Shown here piece by piece: positions 52,017 through 61,235 of a stretch of DNA of 64,000 nucleotides. Under the pieces are notes generated by a model. It worked only from the letters and a program-made list of their open reading frames with translations. It was not told the DNA's origin and did not search any database. The position numbers were made by a program, and so were the translations under genes. The stretch spans positions 5,645,815 to 5,709,814 of the forward strand of contig NC_020054.1 in assembly GCF_000331105.1 (NCBI RefSeq). Reading direction: 5' to 3'. Numbering within the stretch: position 1 is the stretch's first letter; each line of letters opens with the position of its first letter. The stretch is from Fibrella aestuarina BUZ 2. Lineage in GTDB: Bacteria; Bacteroidota; Bacteroidia; Cytophagales; Spirosomataceae.

Positions 52017-52190
52017 CTAGTAGTGACGAATTTCGTAAGGATTGTACAGTAAAGGATCTTTAGGGAGAGGGACAAACAACTTTTTTAAGCTAGTTAGCGG
52101 AATATGATCCACGTTTATTTCTCCTGCTAAAGCTTCAGTGCTCTTATCGTACCAGCTTATTAGCCTCTGAATTTTCACACGATGCAACAC
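52017..52190 (-). CDS. Hypothetical small protein, WYDK...GEI type (57 residues)
   Basis: A short minus-strand frame in the AT-rich gap 51914-52305 encodes 57 residues, with ISWYDKSTEALAGEI in the first half and DPLLYNPYEI near the end. The pattern WYDK.TE.L.GEI..D.IPL..L..LF..P.DP..YN.Y.I looks protein-like and recalls a small-protein family (I believe DUF7683, not certain) often found near toxin/immunity loci. Start: GTG (52190) is assumed; TTG and GTG follow within 5 codons, and no ATG exists. Its base composition is clearly more AT-rich than the neighbours, suggesting acquisition. It could be complete or the remnant of a larger protein. Confidence 0.5.
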   Translation of the reverse strand: MLHRVKIQRLISWYDKSTEALAGEINVDHIPLTSLKKLFVPLPKDPLLYNPYEIRHY

Positions 52191-52229
52191 GAGTCTATTT
52201 AGTCTTTTACAGCACTACTAGCCAAAAGC

Positions 52230-52286
52230 TTGAGGTCCAGAGTTCAAAGTTAGCTACCGCATAAAACCTTGAACCCTGGACCTCAA
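52230..52286. repeat. Inverted repeat GAGGTCCA...GTTCAA after the T9SS protein gene
   Basis: The arms 52230-52251 and 52265-52286 pair over 22 nt with two mismatches, around a 13-nt loop. They share the GGTCCA..GTTCAA word with the elements at 12439 and 50100. It lies at the 3' end of the minus-strand gene at 52306. Confidence 0.8.
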
Positions 52287-52305
52287 CTATTGCACAACAA
52301 AGAAA

Positions 52306-52851
52306 TTACTGTTTCAGCAGGCGGATCGTTTTCGTCTGGTTGCCTGTCTGAATCTGATACAGGTAGATACCCGTCGACAAGTTCGTGCCTTCCACACCGA
52401 TGCGGTGTTTGCCAGCGGGCTGCACACCGTCTGACTGGTTCTGGCGAATGATGCCACCACGGGCGTCGGTCAGGGTGTGTTTTACCGTGCTGGCTTCGGG
52501 GAGTGTGTATTCAATAACCGTCTGCTCCTGGAAGGGGTTGGGCGTAGCCGACACGAGCAACTCTGGGCGCACTTCCGACGATGGAGCGGTCACATTGGCG
52601 ATAGTCGCCTGAAAGACCGAACCGGCGCGGGCCTCGAACCCCGGCGTGAGGGTGATGGCTTTGCCCGCCGTGTAACTAGCCGTCCCGGAGCGCTCGACTA
52701 CGTTGCGGGCCGAGATCGCTTCAAACGCCTGTACATCGACCGCCTGACCGGCTGAGATTGTCCGTTCAACTGTTGTCCGTTGAGAAATGTCCTGAGCCTG
52801 AGTGGCGGCGGCAATCAGACAGAAAGAACAAAGAAGTAGCGATTGTTTCAT
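52306..52851 (-). CDS. Exported protein with T9SS type A sorting domain
   Basis: A 181-residue secreted protein: signal peptide (MKQSLLLCSFCLIAAATQA), a coathanger-like repeat region (SAGQAVDVQAFEAISARNVV, TAGKAITLTPGFEARAGSVFQATI), then the type IX secretion C-terminal domain with SATPNPFQEQTVIEYTLPEAS and GIYLYQIQTGNQTKTIRLLKQ. The passenger is very short, so it is perhaps an adhesin fragment or a minimal surface protein. It should be exported by the T9SS and attached to the cell surface. The ATG at 52851 gives the signal directly. Confidence 0.88.
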   Translation of the reverse strand: MKQSLLLCSFCLIAAATQAQDISQRTTVERTISAGQAVDVQAFEAISARNVVERSGTASYTAGKAITLTPGFEARAGSVFQATIANVTAPSSEVRPELLVSATPNPFQEQTVIEYTLPEASTVKHTLTDARGGIIRQNQSDGVQPAGKHRIGVEGTNLSTGIYLYQIQTGNQTKTIRLLKQ

Positions 52852-52934
52852 AGCAGTTGTGCCGGGGTGACGATCATTTATGACAAGTTTACTGATTTTA
52901 CGCAAGATTGTTGCCAATATTCACGAAAATGGCG

Positions 52935-52957
52935 CGTTTCGCGCGAAACGTTTTTTT
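52935..52957. promoter_or_regulatory. Perfect 16-base palindrome with T run
   Basis: CGTTTCGCGCGAAACG (52935-52950) is followed by seven T. It lies between divergent genes and could be a dimeric regulator's operator for the small gene at 53005, or a looplike terminator. Confidence 0.45.
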
Positions 52958-53004
52958 ACGGACGTGGTTATGGTCAAAGTCGCCCGCGCTTTCCGCCTTT
53001 GACC

Positions 53005-53169
53005 ATGAAAATCGAGCATATCCGCGAACAACTTCATCTGCTCATCGACGAGGTCGATGACATTTACGTGCTGAACGGCCTCTACCGCAATCTTCTTGCC
53101 GATAAGCGCCAACGCCTCGACTATGAGCGCGAACAGGCCCGAAAAGCCGAGAAAGAAAAGAAAAAGTAG
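53005..53169 (+). CDS. Small highly charged protein (54 residues)
   Basis: A 54-residue helical protein, MKIEHIREQLHLLIDEVDDI..., ending in a Lys/Glu-rich tail. The pattern IREQLHLLID.VDD....LNGLYRNLL resembles small Bacteroidota antitoxin-like or chaperone-like proteins, but no toxin gene is seen next to it. The ATG is preferred because upstream readings are Cys/Arg-rich. A strong terminator follows. Coding status rests on composition and context. Confidence 0.55.
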   Translation: MKIEHIREQLHLLIDEVDDIYVLNGLYRNLLADKRQRLDYEREQARKAEKEKKK

Positions 53170-53206
53170 CCTTCAGGTACGTTTCGTTCTTTATCCAGTT
53201 TACCCT

Positions 53207-53246
53207 AAAAAGGAAAGGCAGCGACTGATCGCTGCCTTTCCTTTTT
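53207..53246. terminator. Bidirectional terminator
   Basis: A perfect 18-bp stem (left 53207-53224, loop CTGA, right 53229-53246) has A and T runs on both ends. It serves the small plus-strand gene and the minus-strand DUF3109 gene. Confidence 0.9.
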
Positions 53247-53264
53247 GTCTTTCCGTGACCTTGC

Positions 53265-53834
53265 TCAACGGGCTTCGCCCTCTATTTCGGCTACAAGCTT
53301 GTCGTACCAGACCTGCCCATAGGCTCTGACGAGTGCCTCGCGGACAAATTTGTAGACAGGTACGTTCAGCTCTTTACCAAAGCCGCAGGCCGGTTTGCAG
53401 ATGGGCCAACGATCGTAGTTGAGCGCGTGGTAGCCATCGTATTTGGTAACCCGGATTGGGTACAAATGGCACGAAATGGGCTTCTTCCAGTTGATTTTCC
53501 CGTCGTTGTAGGCCGCTTCGATGCCACATTTCAAGATACCCCGATCGTCGTAGATGGCGTACACACATTCGCGCCCGCCAACGGTGGTGGTCACGTAGTC
53601 GCCGTCTTCGTCGGCCTCATACAGGCCCTGCGCTTCGATCGCCTGCACACCGGCGGGCGAGAGGTAGGGCTTCACTTCAGGGTAGACTTCGCGCAGTTTG
53701 GCTAGTTCGTCGCGTTCGAGGGGAGCCCCCATGTCGCCTTCGACGCAGCAGGCTCCTTTGCATTTATCCAGGTTGCAGACAAAAAACTGGTCGGCAACGT
53801 CGTCACTGATGACAGTATGGTCAATGAGAATCAT
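53265..53834 (-). CDS. DUF3109 Cys-rich protein
   Basis: A 189-residue protein of DUF3109. Conserved cysteines are in [39 protein letters not shown] and ICKPACGFG, a pattern consistent with an Fe-S or zinc-binding module like YkgJ/CxxCxxCC proteins. No signal peptide. The function is not established. It lies 8 nt downstream of the transglycosylase gene on the same strand, so the two may be co-transcribed. Confidence 0.88.
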   Translation of the reverse strand: MILIDHTVISDDVADQFFVCNLDKCKGACCVEGDMGAPLERDELAKLREVYPEVKPYLSPAGVQAIEAQGLYEADEDGDYVTTTVGGRECVYAIYDDRGILKCGIEAAYNDGKINWKKPISCHLYPIRVTKYDGYHALNYDRWPICKPACGFGKELNVPVYKFVREALVRAYGQVWYDKLVAEIEGEAR

Positions 53835-53842
53835 ACCCGAAG

Positions 53843-56314
53843 TTACTCGCTAACTTTTAGTTTCTGGCCTAGGCGGGCATTCATATCGGGAAGTTTATTC
53901 CACTCCACCAATTGCTCCACCGTTACGCTGTACTGCCGGCTGATGCTATAGAGGGTTTCGCCCTTGGCCACAACGTGGTAAACGGGGCCGGTGGGTGGCG
54001 TCACGGGTGCCTCCGGCTCTTCGGTCGTGGTGGTTGTGGTAGTCGACCGGGGCGGCGTCACCGTTACGGGTTGGCCCACCGGATAGCCCGGCTGCACATT
54101 ACGAACGCTCAGCTTCTGCCCTACCGCCAGTTTGTTATCCAGCGACAGCGAATTGGCGGCGAGGAGGTCGTCGACCGTTACGCCGTAGTATTTCGAGATG
54201 CTGTAATACGTCTGGCCGGCCTCGACGGTGTGGGTCATGGTGCGGCCACCGCTGTTGGGGGCGGCTTCGGTGCGCGGCCGGGTCATGGGCGGCAACGGCG
54301 GCACACTGCCTTCCCGGCCTTGGGTCGGCGTAGCGTCGCGCTCGCTGATTGGTGTCTGCGGTAAAACCTGGGGCGACGACTGGCGTGGCTTAGTCTGCGC
54401 GGTCCGGCTTAGCTCAGGGTCGGGCGTATCGGGGTAGCTCGTGGGCTTCGGGCGGCTGATGGGCTCGTCAGGTACGTTGCCACTCTGGCTGGCTGGCGTC
54501 GAACTGCTGCGGTCTGTCTCGGCCGGGCGGCGTTTTGGCACCGTAGTGGCTACCGGTTCTGGCGAGGCGGTACTGCCTGCCCCGGCTACATCGGTACGGG
54601 CTGGCGTGGTGCGCTCCCGCAGCGGCTCCCCTTCCGACCGTACGATGATGGTCCGCTGGGGCGAACCGGCATCCGAGCGCGGCAAGGTTACTTCGGCGGG
54701 TTGGCTGCTGGGTACGTCGGCGACCATGGGTGGCACCGTCAGGGTGGGCGTGGGCGTAGCCGTGCGCGGTGTACTGGCGGTCGGTTTCGGAGCCGCAGCG
54801 ACGTCCGTAGTCGGCTGGTCGGCAGGCGTTGCCGACGGCGTGGCGCTGCCAATCAGTTTGGGCTGGTAGCGACGCCGTTCCGAGGCGTTGCGCGGAATCT
54901 GGCCGTTGCTGGCTACGGGTTGCGTGGGGGTGGTTGAAGGCGTAGCCGGCGTAGGGTCATACACGGGCGGCGTGGGGCCGTTGATAATCTCGACGGGCGT
55001 TTTGGCCGGGCGTTTCTCCCGCAACCACAGCACGCGCCCGACCTGTAGTTTTTGCACCCGGTCCATCCGGTTGTATTTCAGCAGCTTCTTCAGCCGAATT
55101 CCGTAGCGTTGCGAGATGCTGCGCATCGACTCGTCGGCGCGGGCCGTGTGGAAAGGTACCAGTGCTTTCTTGTATTTTTTGGCCAGGTAATACACCTCGC
55201 CCGTCGTGACCAGATCGCGGTCGGTGAGTTCGTTATACCGCAGGAAACTCGACAGGCTGATCTTGGCTTTGCGGGCGAGCGAACCGGGGTTGTCGCCCGC
55301 CTGCGCCTGGATCCCCGGCAACCCGTTGATCTCGTACAGAATCGGGTCATCGGCCGAGCGCGCCGTGGTGGTTACCTTCCGCAAGACCGGGAAGCCCACA
55401 TCATCCGCCGCTACGTTCTTGAGGGGCTGGTTGGAGGTTTGGGCAATGCGCTGGCGCAGGTCGTTGATCTGGCTATTGGGCGTCGGGATGGTCAGCACGT
55501 GATTGCCCGACGTGGGTACGTGGTCGATCAGCAGCCAGCGGTTGTAGGTACGTATGTCGGCGGGATTGAGGTTCAGTTCAGCGGCCAGCCCATCGATGGT
55601 TTTGCCACCCGCATTGGGGTACTCGATGAGCGAGAAGGTCGAGGTCGACTGGTGCGTTTTGAAGGCATATTCGACGGCAATCTTATGGGCAAAAAAGCGC
55701 AGAATGTACCGATCGGTGCGGCCGTCGAGCGTGATGTCTTTGGCGTTGGCCCAGTCGGGCGAGACCAGCTGGCTGATGCCGCCCGTGCCCAGGTAGAACG
55801 AGAACAGCGCCGATACCCAGTTGTTATACATGCCGTTGCTGCGGCGCAGGTAGCGGGCGGCAGCGCGGGTCGAGGCGGTGATGTTTTTGCGTTCGTCGAC
55901 TTCTTCGTTCACCTGCAGGCCATAATCCCCGGCGGTTTCGCGCTTAAACTGCCAGAAGCCCACCGCCTGCGACGACGACACGGCATCGGGCGTGAGGGAG
56001 CTTTCCTGTAGGGCCAGGTATTTAAAATCCGTGGGAATGGACTCACCCAGCAGCACACTTTCGATAATCGGGAAGTAAAGCTGCGCCCGGTCGAGTTTGG
56101 CATCCCAATACTGGCGGTTCACCATCAGGGCGTTGATGTCCTGCTGCACCAGGCGGCGGGCGTTGGGTTCAAACCGAACGGTCAGGTCAGCAAACTGCAC
56201 CTGGTCAGGTGCGTTGGGCGGCGTCATCGGCGCCGACTGGCCAAATGTAACCCCCGGTAGACCCGGCCACAGTAAGCCAACAAAGACAATCAGGTAGACA
56301 AAGCGATTTTTCAT
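53843..56314 (-). CDS. MltD-like lytic transglycosylase with LysM repeats
   Basis: An 823-residue cell-wall enzyme. Signal peptide [21 protein letters not shown]; a SLT domain with the catalytic Glu104 in [25 protein letters not shown] and [14 protein letters not shown]; then LysM-like units near 395-450, and two clear C-terminal LysM repeats ([24 protein letters not shown] and [24 protein letters not shown]). A Pro/Thr/Ser-rich linker of roughly 240 residues (about 465-700) precedes them. It should cleave peptidoglycan while the LysM units bind glycan. The ATG before KNRF is chosen; 26 upstream residues are Cys-rich and unlikely. Confidence 0.9.
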   Translation of the reverse strand: MKNRFVYLIVFVGLLWPGLPGVTFGQSAPMTPPNAPDQVQFADLTVRFEPNARRLVQQDINALMVNRQYWDAKLDRAQLYFPIIESVLLGESIPTDFKYLALQESSLTPDAVSSSQAVGFWQFKRETAGDYGLQVNEEVDERKNITASTRAAARYLRRSNGMYNNWVSALFSFYLGTGGISQLVSPDWANAKDITLDGRTDRYILRFFAHKIAVEYAFKTHQSTSTFSLIEYPNAGGKTIDGLAAELNLNPADIRTYNRWLLIDHVPTSGNHVLTIPTPNSQINDLRQRIAQTSNQPLKNVAADDVGFPVLRKVTTTARSADDPILYEINGLPGIQAQAGDNPGSLARKAKISLSSFLRYNELTDRDLVTTGEVYYLAKKYKKALVPFHTARADESMRSISQRYGIRLKKLLKYNRMDRVQKLQVGRVLWLREKRPAKTPVEIINGPTPPVYDPTPATPSTTPTQPVASNGQIPRNASERRRYQPKLIGSATPSATPADQPTTDVAAAPKPTASTPRTATPTPTLTVPPMVADVPSSQPAEVTLPRSDAGSPQRTIIVRSEGEPLRERTTPARTDVAGAGSTASPEPVATTVPKRRPAETDRSSSTPASQSGNVPDEPISRPKPTSYPDTPDPELSRTAQTKPRQSSPQVLPQTPISERDATPTQGREGSVPPLPPMTRPRTEAAPNSGGRTMTHTVEAGQTYYSISKYYGVTVDDLLAANSLSLDNKLAVGQKLSVRNVQPGYPVGQPVTVTPPRSTTTTTTTEEPEAPVTPPTGPVYHVVAKGETLYSISRQYSVTVEQLVEWNKLPDMNARLGQKLKVSE

Positions 56315-56324
56315 AGGGTATAGG

Positions 56325-56966
56325 CTACCGCTTACGAACGAGTAACAGACCGTCGCGCACGGGCAACAGGACGTTCTCGACACGGTCATCATGGTGAATT
56401 TTCTGATTAAAGGCCAGCACCGCCTGCGTATCCCGATCGGATGTTTTCACAGGCTGCACCACTTTACCGCTCCACAGCACGTTGTCGGCCAGGATAAACC
56501 CGCCGGGGCGCACCTTATCGAAAACGAGGTCGTAGTAAAGCGCGTAGTTTTCTTTATCGGCGTCTATAAAGACCAGATCGAACACCTCATCGAGTGCCGG
56601 AATCAGCGCCGCAGCCTGCCCAAGGCGCAGTTCGATCTGCGCGGCCCAGGGTGTTGTCTGCCAGTAGCTACGCGCAAAATCGGCCAGTTCTTCGTTGTTG
56701 TCGAGTGTGATCAGCCGACCGTCGGGCGCGAGGCCTTCGGCGAGGCAGAGGGCCGAATAGCCCGTGTAGGTCCCGATCTCTAGCACCCGGCGCGGGCGGA
56801 TCATCTGGGCAATCATGGCTAAAAAACGCCCCTGTATATGCCCGGAGAGCATGCGGGGCCGGAGCACATGGGCGTGGGTATCGCGGTTGAGCCGACGAAG
56901 CGTCTCGCTTTCGGGCGAGGTATGGGCATCGGCATAGGCCGCAAGATCAGCAGCAATAAACTCCAT
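56325..56966 (-). CDS. Class I SAM-dependent O-methyltransferase
   Basis: A 213-residue enzyme of the catechol/caffeoyl-CoA O-methyltransferase family (COMT-like): VLEIGTYTGYSALCLAEGL (SAM motif I), VFIDADKENYALYYD with the metal-binding Asp, and PGGFILADNVLWSGKV. It methylates a hydroxyl group using a divalent metal; substrate unknown. The gene starts 650 bases from the lytic transglycosylase stop region and ends 10 nt before the transglycosylase ATG, so they may form one transcript. Confidence 0.9.
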   Translation of the reverse strand: MEFIAADLAAYADAHTSPESETLRRLNRDTHAHVLRPRMLSGHIQGRFLAMIAQMIRPRRVLEIGTYTGYSALCLAEGLAPDGRLITLDNNEELADFARSYWQTTPWAAQIELRLGQAAALIPALDEVFDLVFIDADKENYALYYDLVFDKVRPGGFILADNVLWSGKVVQPVKTSDRDTQAVLAFNQKIHHDDRVENVLLPVRDGLLLVRKR

Positions 56967-57119
56967 TCGGTTAATCCGGGAAATCGGCGAGACAGCGAGG
57001 ATTGTACCGGTAAAGGTACGCTTTTCCAGCTAAACGAAGACGGACCCAAACGTTGGTATACAAAGTCGCTGGTTAGGGGCGACTTCTGAGTAAGCGCAAA
57101 TTTCCCGCCAAATTCGCCG

Positions 57120-57127
57120 TACTTTTG
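57120..57127 (+). promoter_or_regulatory. Putative -7 promoter element of ndk
   Basis: TACTTTTG followed by C matches TAnnTTTGC, 28 nt before the ndk ATG. No well-spaced TTG is seen. Confidence 0.5.
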
Positions 57128-57155
57128 CGGCCAAATAAACGTTGCTCACGCATCA

Positions 57156-57575
57156 ATGACGACAAACCGCACATTCACCATGATTAAGCCCGACGCCGTT
57201 GCCGAGGGCCACACGGGTGCCATTACGAAACTGATCGAGGAAGCGGGCTTCCGCATCGTAGCGATCAAAAAAACCCGGCTCACGCCTGAGCGTGCCGGCG
57301 AATTCTACGCCGTCCACAGCGAGCGGCCGTTCTACAACGACCTGAAAAACTACATGTCGTCGGGGGCTATCGTGCCGATGATTTTGGAGAAAGAAAACGC
57401 CGTGACCGATTTCCGGAAGCTCATCGGGGCCACCAACCCCGCGCAGGCCGAAGAAGGCACCATCCGTAAGCTGTTTGCCAAGTCGATCGAAGCCAACGCC
57501 ATCCACGGCTCTGACTCCGACGAAAACGCGCAGATCGAAGGCAACTTCTTCTTCTCCGGGCTGGAGCAGTTTTAA
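57156..57575 (+). CDS. ndk: Nucleoside diphosphate kinase
   Basis: A 139-residue NDP kinase balancing (d)NTP pools. The phospho-accepting His117 is in [12 protein letters not shown]; other family blocks are [30 protein letters not shown] and [18 protein letters not shown]. Length is standard and the protein ends FFFSGLEQF. It is followed by a hairpin shared with the convergent nth gene. Confidence 0.96.
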   Translation: MTTNRTFTMIKPDAVAEGHTGAITKLIEEAGFRIVAIKKTRLTPERAGEFYAVHSERPFYNDLKNYMSSGAIVPMILEKENAVTDFRKLIGATNPAQAEEGTIRKLFAKSIEANAIHGSDSDENAQIEGNFFFSGLEQF

Positions 57576-57581
57576 TGGCCA

Positions 57582-57644
57582 ATGAACGATGTATAATGTA
57601 CAATGGAGTAAGATCAACCCCATTGTACATTATACATCGTTCAT
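57582..57644. repeat. Perfect 25-bp-arm inverted repeat between ndk and nth
   Basis: The arms 57582-57606 and 57620-57644 are exact complements with a 13-nt loop. Words ATGAACGATGTATAATG and GTACAATGG relate it to the element at 45439. The right arm overlaps the last codons and the stop of nth. Confidence 0.9.
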
Positions 57645-58286
57645 AATACATTCTTTTTCGTAGTACTTACAGACGGGTTTAAGGGCACACTCGGCGCATT
57701 TGGGTGAGCGGGCTATGCACACGTAGCGGCCGTGCAGGATCAGCCAGTGGTGAAACCGGGGCACCAGTGCCGTCGGGATGTGGGCCATCAGGCTTTTCTC
57801 AACGGCCAGTGGCGTAGTGGCCGTTCTGGGCACCAGCCCAAGCCGGTGCGATACCCGAAACACGTGCGTATCGACCGCCATCGCCGGTTGGTTGTAGACC
57901 ACCGACACAATCACGTTGGCCGTCTTGCGCCCCACACCGGGCAGCCGTTGTAACTCGGCCACCGTCGCGGGAATTTCACCGCCAAATTCACTCATCAGGA
58001 GCCGGGCCATGCCGACCAGATGCTTCGCTTTGTTGTTTGGATACGACACCGAGCGGATGTAGCTAAACACCTCCTCGACAGAGGCTGCCGCCAGCGACTC
58101 GGGCTCGGGAAAACGGGCAAACAGAGCGGGCGAAATCTGGTTGATGCGCTTATCGGTACACTGCGCCGACAGGATTACCGCCACCAACAACTCATACGGA
58201 TTACTGAAGTGTAGTTCGGTTTCGGCGGTGGGGAAGTGCGTGGTAAAGTAGTCGATCAGGAAGCGGAAACGGTCTTTCTTCAGCAT
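57630..58286 (-). CDS. nth: Endonuclease III
   Basis: A 218-residue bifunctional DNA glycosylase/AP lyase removing oxidised pyrimidines. The helix-hairpin-helix is LQRLPGVGRKTANVI with catalytic Lys121, the second catalytic residue Asp139 is in AVDTHVFR, and the Fe-S cluster is CIARSPKCAECALKPVC (C-x6-C-x2-C-x5-C). The last residues (CIMNDV) and the stop codon are provided by the inverted repeat, so the tail differs from the usual end after the cluster. A TATCTTTG element ends 4 nt before the ATG. Confidence 0.93.
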   Translation of the reverse strand: MLKKDRFRFLIDYFTTHFPTAETELHFSNPYELLVAVILSAQCTDKRINQISPALFARFPEPESLAAASVEEVFSYIRSVSYPNNKAKHLVGMARLLMSEFGGEIPATVAELQRLPGVGRKTANVIVSVVYNQPAMAVDTHVFRVSHRLGLVPRTATTPLAVEKSLMAHIPTALVPRFHHWLILHGRYVCIARSPKCAECALKPVCKYYEKECIMNDV

Positions 58287-58311
58287 AGCCAAAGATACGG
58301 CTTCCGCGCCG

Positions 58312-59079
58312 CTACATAAACTCAAACCCTTTCATGAATTCGTCGCGGTACGACCGGCCAATCGGCAGGGCGTGTTTACCCACGATCACCTCGCCTTCGC
58401 TGAAGCTGTCGATGTGGCGCGTATTGACGGCGTAGGAGCGGTGAATGCGGCAGATTTCGGGGCTCTGCATTTTCTCGATTACCTTGCTGAGCACCTCGCG
58501 CAGCGTGTATTTCAGGTCGCGCGTCACGATGTCGGTGTAGTTGCCTTCCGATTGCAGGAACAGTACATCGTCGAGCCGAAACTTCACGAACCGGTAGTTC
58601 TGCTTGATAAAGAAATGATCTTTCACCAGCAGCAGCGTTTCGTTTTTCAGCATCGCCTCGCTGGCTTCGCTGGTAACGTGCCCCGGCGACAGCGCCGATT
58701 TTTGCAAGGCAAAATTGTGAATCGCCAGATCGATGGCGATGCGCAGATTGAGGTCGTTGAAGGGCTTGGTAATGTAGGCCGAAGGCGACACCTGCCGGGC
58801 GCGCTCGATGGTGGGGCCGTCGGTGAGGGCTGTCAGGAAGATAAACGGGATGGGCTGCAACTGCCGCAACCGCCGCGCCGACTCGATACCGTCCCACTCA
58901 CCTTTGATGTTGATATCGAACAGCACCAGATCGACGGTCATTTGTTTTACGATGCCCAGGGCCTGCGGGCCATTGTCGACGGTATCGACAACAGTATACC
59001 CCAGATCGGACAGCCGTTGGGCAAGGTCCATCGCCAGGATCGCCTCGTCTTCCACAATCAATATAGAAATCGCATTCAT
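58312..59079 (-). CDS. LytTR response regulator
   Basis: A 255-residue DNA-binding response regulator. The receiver domain has the acidic pair Glu10-Asp11, phospho-acceptor Asp55 in LVLFDINIKG and Lys in AYITKPFND. The LytTR domain (about residues 150-255) carries DDVLFLQSEGNYTDIVT, SPEICRIHRSYAVN and LPIGRSYRDEF. It lies 8 nt downstream of the histidine kinase gene and is its probable partner. It is followed by nth at 25 nt, which may be in the same transcript. Confidence 0.92.
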   Translation of the reverse strand: MNAISILIVEDEAILAMDLAQRLSDLGYTVVDTVDNGPQALGIVKQMTVDLVLFDINIKGEWDGIESARRLRQLQPIPFIFLTALTDGPTIERARQVSPSAYITKPFNDLNLRIAIDLAIHNFALQKSALSPGHVTSEASEAMLKNETLLLVKDHFFIKQNYRFVKFRLDDVLFLQSEGNYTDIVTRDLKYTLREVLSKVIEKMQSPEICRIHRSYAVNTRHIDSFSEGEVIVGKHALPIGRSYRDEFMKGFEFM

Positions 59080-59087
59080 AGGGTAAG

Positions 59088-61235
59088 CTAAACGAAATGA
59101 AAGGGCATGTCGAGCTGAAACACCAGCCCGTTGCCCGATCGGAACTGGCAGGTGGCCCGCAGCTGCTTTGTGAGCGACTGCACCAGCTGCATCCCGAACG
59201 TTTTTGATCGAATGGCGGGTGGCACCGTAGCCGTAACCTCGCCGGGCAACGTACCCATATCTACCAGCATCGCCTCGGTGCGAAACAGACTCGGATGGCC
59301 GTCGGGCAGGCCCGGTCCGTTGTCCTGCACCGTCAGCCGCAACTGCGCGGGTCGGCCAGCGCCCAGTATTGGCGGATCGATGGTCTCCAGCCGCACGGTC
59401 AGCGCCGGCCGGTCGACGGTACGGTAGGCATATTTAAACGAATTTGTGATTAGCTCATTAATAATCAACCCGAGCGGAATGGCCGTGTCGGTATCGAGCC
59501 GTTGTTGCGTAATGTCGAGCGTCAGGTCGAAGTCGTCGGGCCGGTAGCCGTAGGTCGTCATCAGGTTTTCGACCAGATCGGTCACGTAATTGCTGAAGTT
59601 AATGGCCGTTACGTCGTCGTTGGTGTAGAGGCGTTGATGTAACATCGACATGGCTTCGACCCGGCTCTGCCCCTCGCGCACCGCCGCCCGCGCCTGTTGA
59701 TCGGTGAGCCGCCCCGATTGCAGACTCAGCAGACTCGACACGATTTGCAGGTTGTTTTTCACGCGGTGGTGCAGTTCGCGCATGAGCAGCGTCAGTTGGT
59801 CCGACTGGCGTTCGATCTGCTCTTTCTGGCGCTGAATCCGCCGGGCGTCGCGCTGTTTGAGTCGGTACAGCGCCCATACCACCGCCAGCAACCCCACCAC
59901 CAGCAGCAACCCGGCCACCAGCCACCGCAGCTGCCATTTACGCAATTCATTCTCCCGGTCCAGAAAGGCAATCCGCTGCTCTTTCTTTTCGGTTTCGTAG
60001 GTTACCTGCAGGTACGAAAACTGATCACGAAAGCCCGCCGTGTAGAGCGAGTCGCTCAGGGCTTCGTTGGCTTTGCGCACAGCCAGCGCCTCGGCGGGCT
60101 GGCCGGCATCTTCCAGCACCTCGGCCAGGATGGTGTTGGCTTCGCGTCGTTCGTTTTTGTTGTGCGCCTGAAAAGCCGCCATTACGGCATCGCGGGCCTG
60201 CCCAATCGCCACATCCTTGCGACCCAGTGCACTGGTGGCCTTGGCCAGGTACATCAGCGATTGCGCCAGCATACCTTCGTTTTCCTGCCGGGCCAGTGCC
60301 AGCGCCTGGCGGGCGTGGCGCTCGGCCTGCAAAGCCTGCCGTTTCACCAGACACAAGCGGGCCATCAGCACGTGCGCCATGGCCAGCTGGGTCTGCATGT
60401 TGGTTTTGCGGGCCTCGCGTAAGCCCCAGTTGGCAAGCGGCTGCGCCGAATCGGGCCGGTTCATGTCGAGGTAGTTCCCAGCAATCATCAATCGGCACAA
60501 ATTAGTCGACTGCGGATCGTTGGACGCCATAAAATGACCAGCGGCCTTCCTGAGCATCTGAATGGCCCGCTGCGGATTGTCGAGTTGCGAATAGATGTTG
60601 GCGATGTTCCCCTCGGCCAGCCCCATCACGTTCTGGTCGTTTTGCCGATCGGCTTCGCGCAGGGCCCGGTGGTAATGGCTCAGCGCCTGCCCGTAGTTGC
60701 CCAGATTGTCATAGAGCATACCCAGGTTATTGACGATCAACGGCCGGATATCATCCTGCTCGGGACCAGCGGCGCGCGCGAGGGCTTCGCGCATCATGGG
60801 CAGGGCTTCGGCGTTGCGCCCTTCGTCGACGTAGGTGAGGGCCAGGTTCATCAGCATCCTCACCAGCTTGTCATTGTTGTGCTGGGTTTTGGCCAGTTGA
60901 ACGCCCACTTTGAAACATGAATCGGCGCGGTGTGTCTGCCCCATCGTCGAATAGGCCCCCGCCAGGTTATTGATGGCGATCAGGTGGAGCGTATCGTTGG
61001 GAAAGCGTTTCAGCAAGGCCAATCCCTGTAGCGCATAGTCACGGGCCTGCGTTACGTGGCTGTACAGCAGCGCATCTGACAGGCGGATGGCTAGTTCGGC
61101 ATGCCTCGGGCCAACCGGGCGGCTATACAACGTGCGCAGGCTATCGATCCGCCGCAACTCGGCCACCTGCCCGAAGGCAAGCTCAGTTGTGGCCAGCCAG
61201 CCACTAATCGACGATATGATGACCAATAAACGCAC
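59088..61235 (-). CDS. TPR sensor histidine kinase (HisKA_2 type)
   Basis: A 715-residue sensor with signal-like amino terminus, about seven to eight TPR units in the periplasmic part (residues about 40-380, for example ALSHYHRALREADRQND), one membrane helix (WLVAGLLLVVGLLAVVWALY), a coiled coil, then the HisKA_2 domain with phospho-His near residue 490 in LMRELHHRVKNNLQIVSSLLSLQ and an HATPase_c domain (INELITNSFKYAY, VQDNGPGLPDG, FGMQLVQSLTKQL). It presumably signals to the LytTR regulator next to it. Start is GTG, which lies in a hairpin; no in-frame ATG is available. Confidence 0.88.
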   Translation of the reverse strand: MRLLVIISSISGWLATTELAFGQVAELRRIDSLRTLYSRPVGPRHAELAIRLSDALLYSHVTQARDYALQGLALLKRFPNDTLHLIAINNLAGAYSTMGQTHRADSCFKVGVQLAKTQHNNDKLVRMLMNLALTYVDEGRNAEALPMMREALARAAGPEQDDIRPLIVNNLGMLYDNLGNYGQALSHYHRALREADRQNDQNVMGLAEGNIANIYSQLDNPQRAIQMLRKAAGHFMASNDPQSTNLCRLMIAGNYLDMNRPDSAQPLANWGLREARKTNMQTQLAMAHVLMARLCLVKRQALQAERHARQALALARQENEGMLAQSLMYLAKATSALGRKDVAIGQARDAVMAAFQAHNKNERREANTILAEVLEDAGQPAEALAVRKANEALSDSLYTAGFRDQFSYLQVTYETEKKEQRIAFLDRENELRKWQLRWLVAGLLLVVGLLAVVWALYRLKQRDARRIQRQKEQIERQSDQLTLLMRELHHRVKNNLQIVSSLLSLQSGRLTDQQARAAVREGQSRVEAMSMLHQRLYTNDDVTAINFSNYVTDLVENLMTTYGYRPDDFDLTLDITQQRLDTDTAIPLGLIINELITNSFKYAYRTVDRPALTVRLETIDPPILGAGRPAQLRLTVQDNGPGLPDGHPSLFRTEAMLVDMGTLPGEVTATVPPAIRSKTFGMQLVQSLTKQLRATCQFRSGNGLVFQLDMPFHFV

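Noticed and set aside
53005..53246. A toxin-antitoxin pair at the 54-residue gene
   Set aside because: No second small gene follows; a strong terminator comes directly after the stop.
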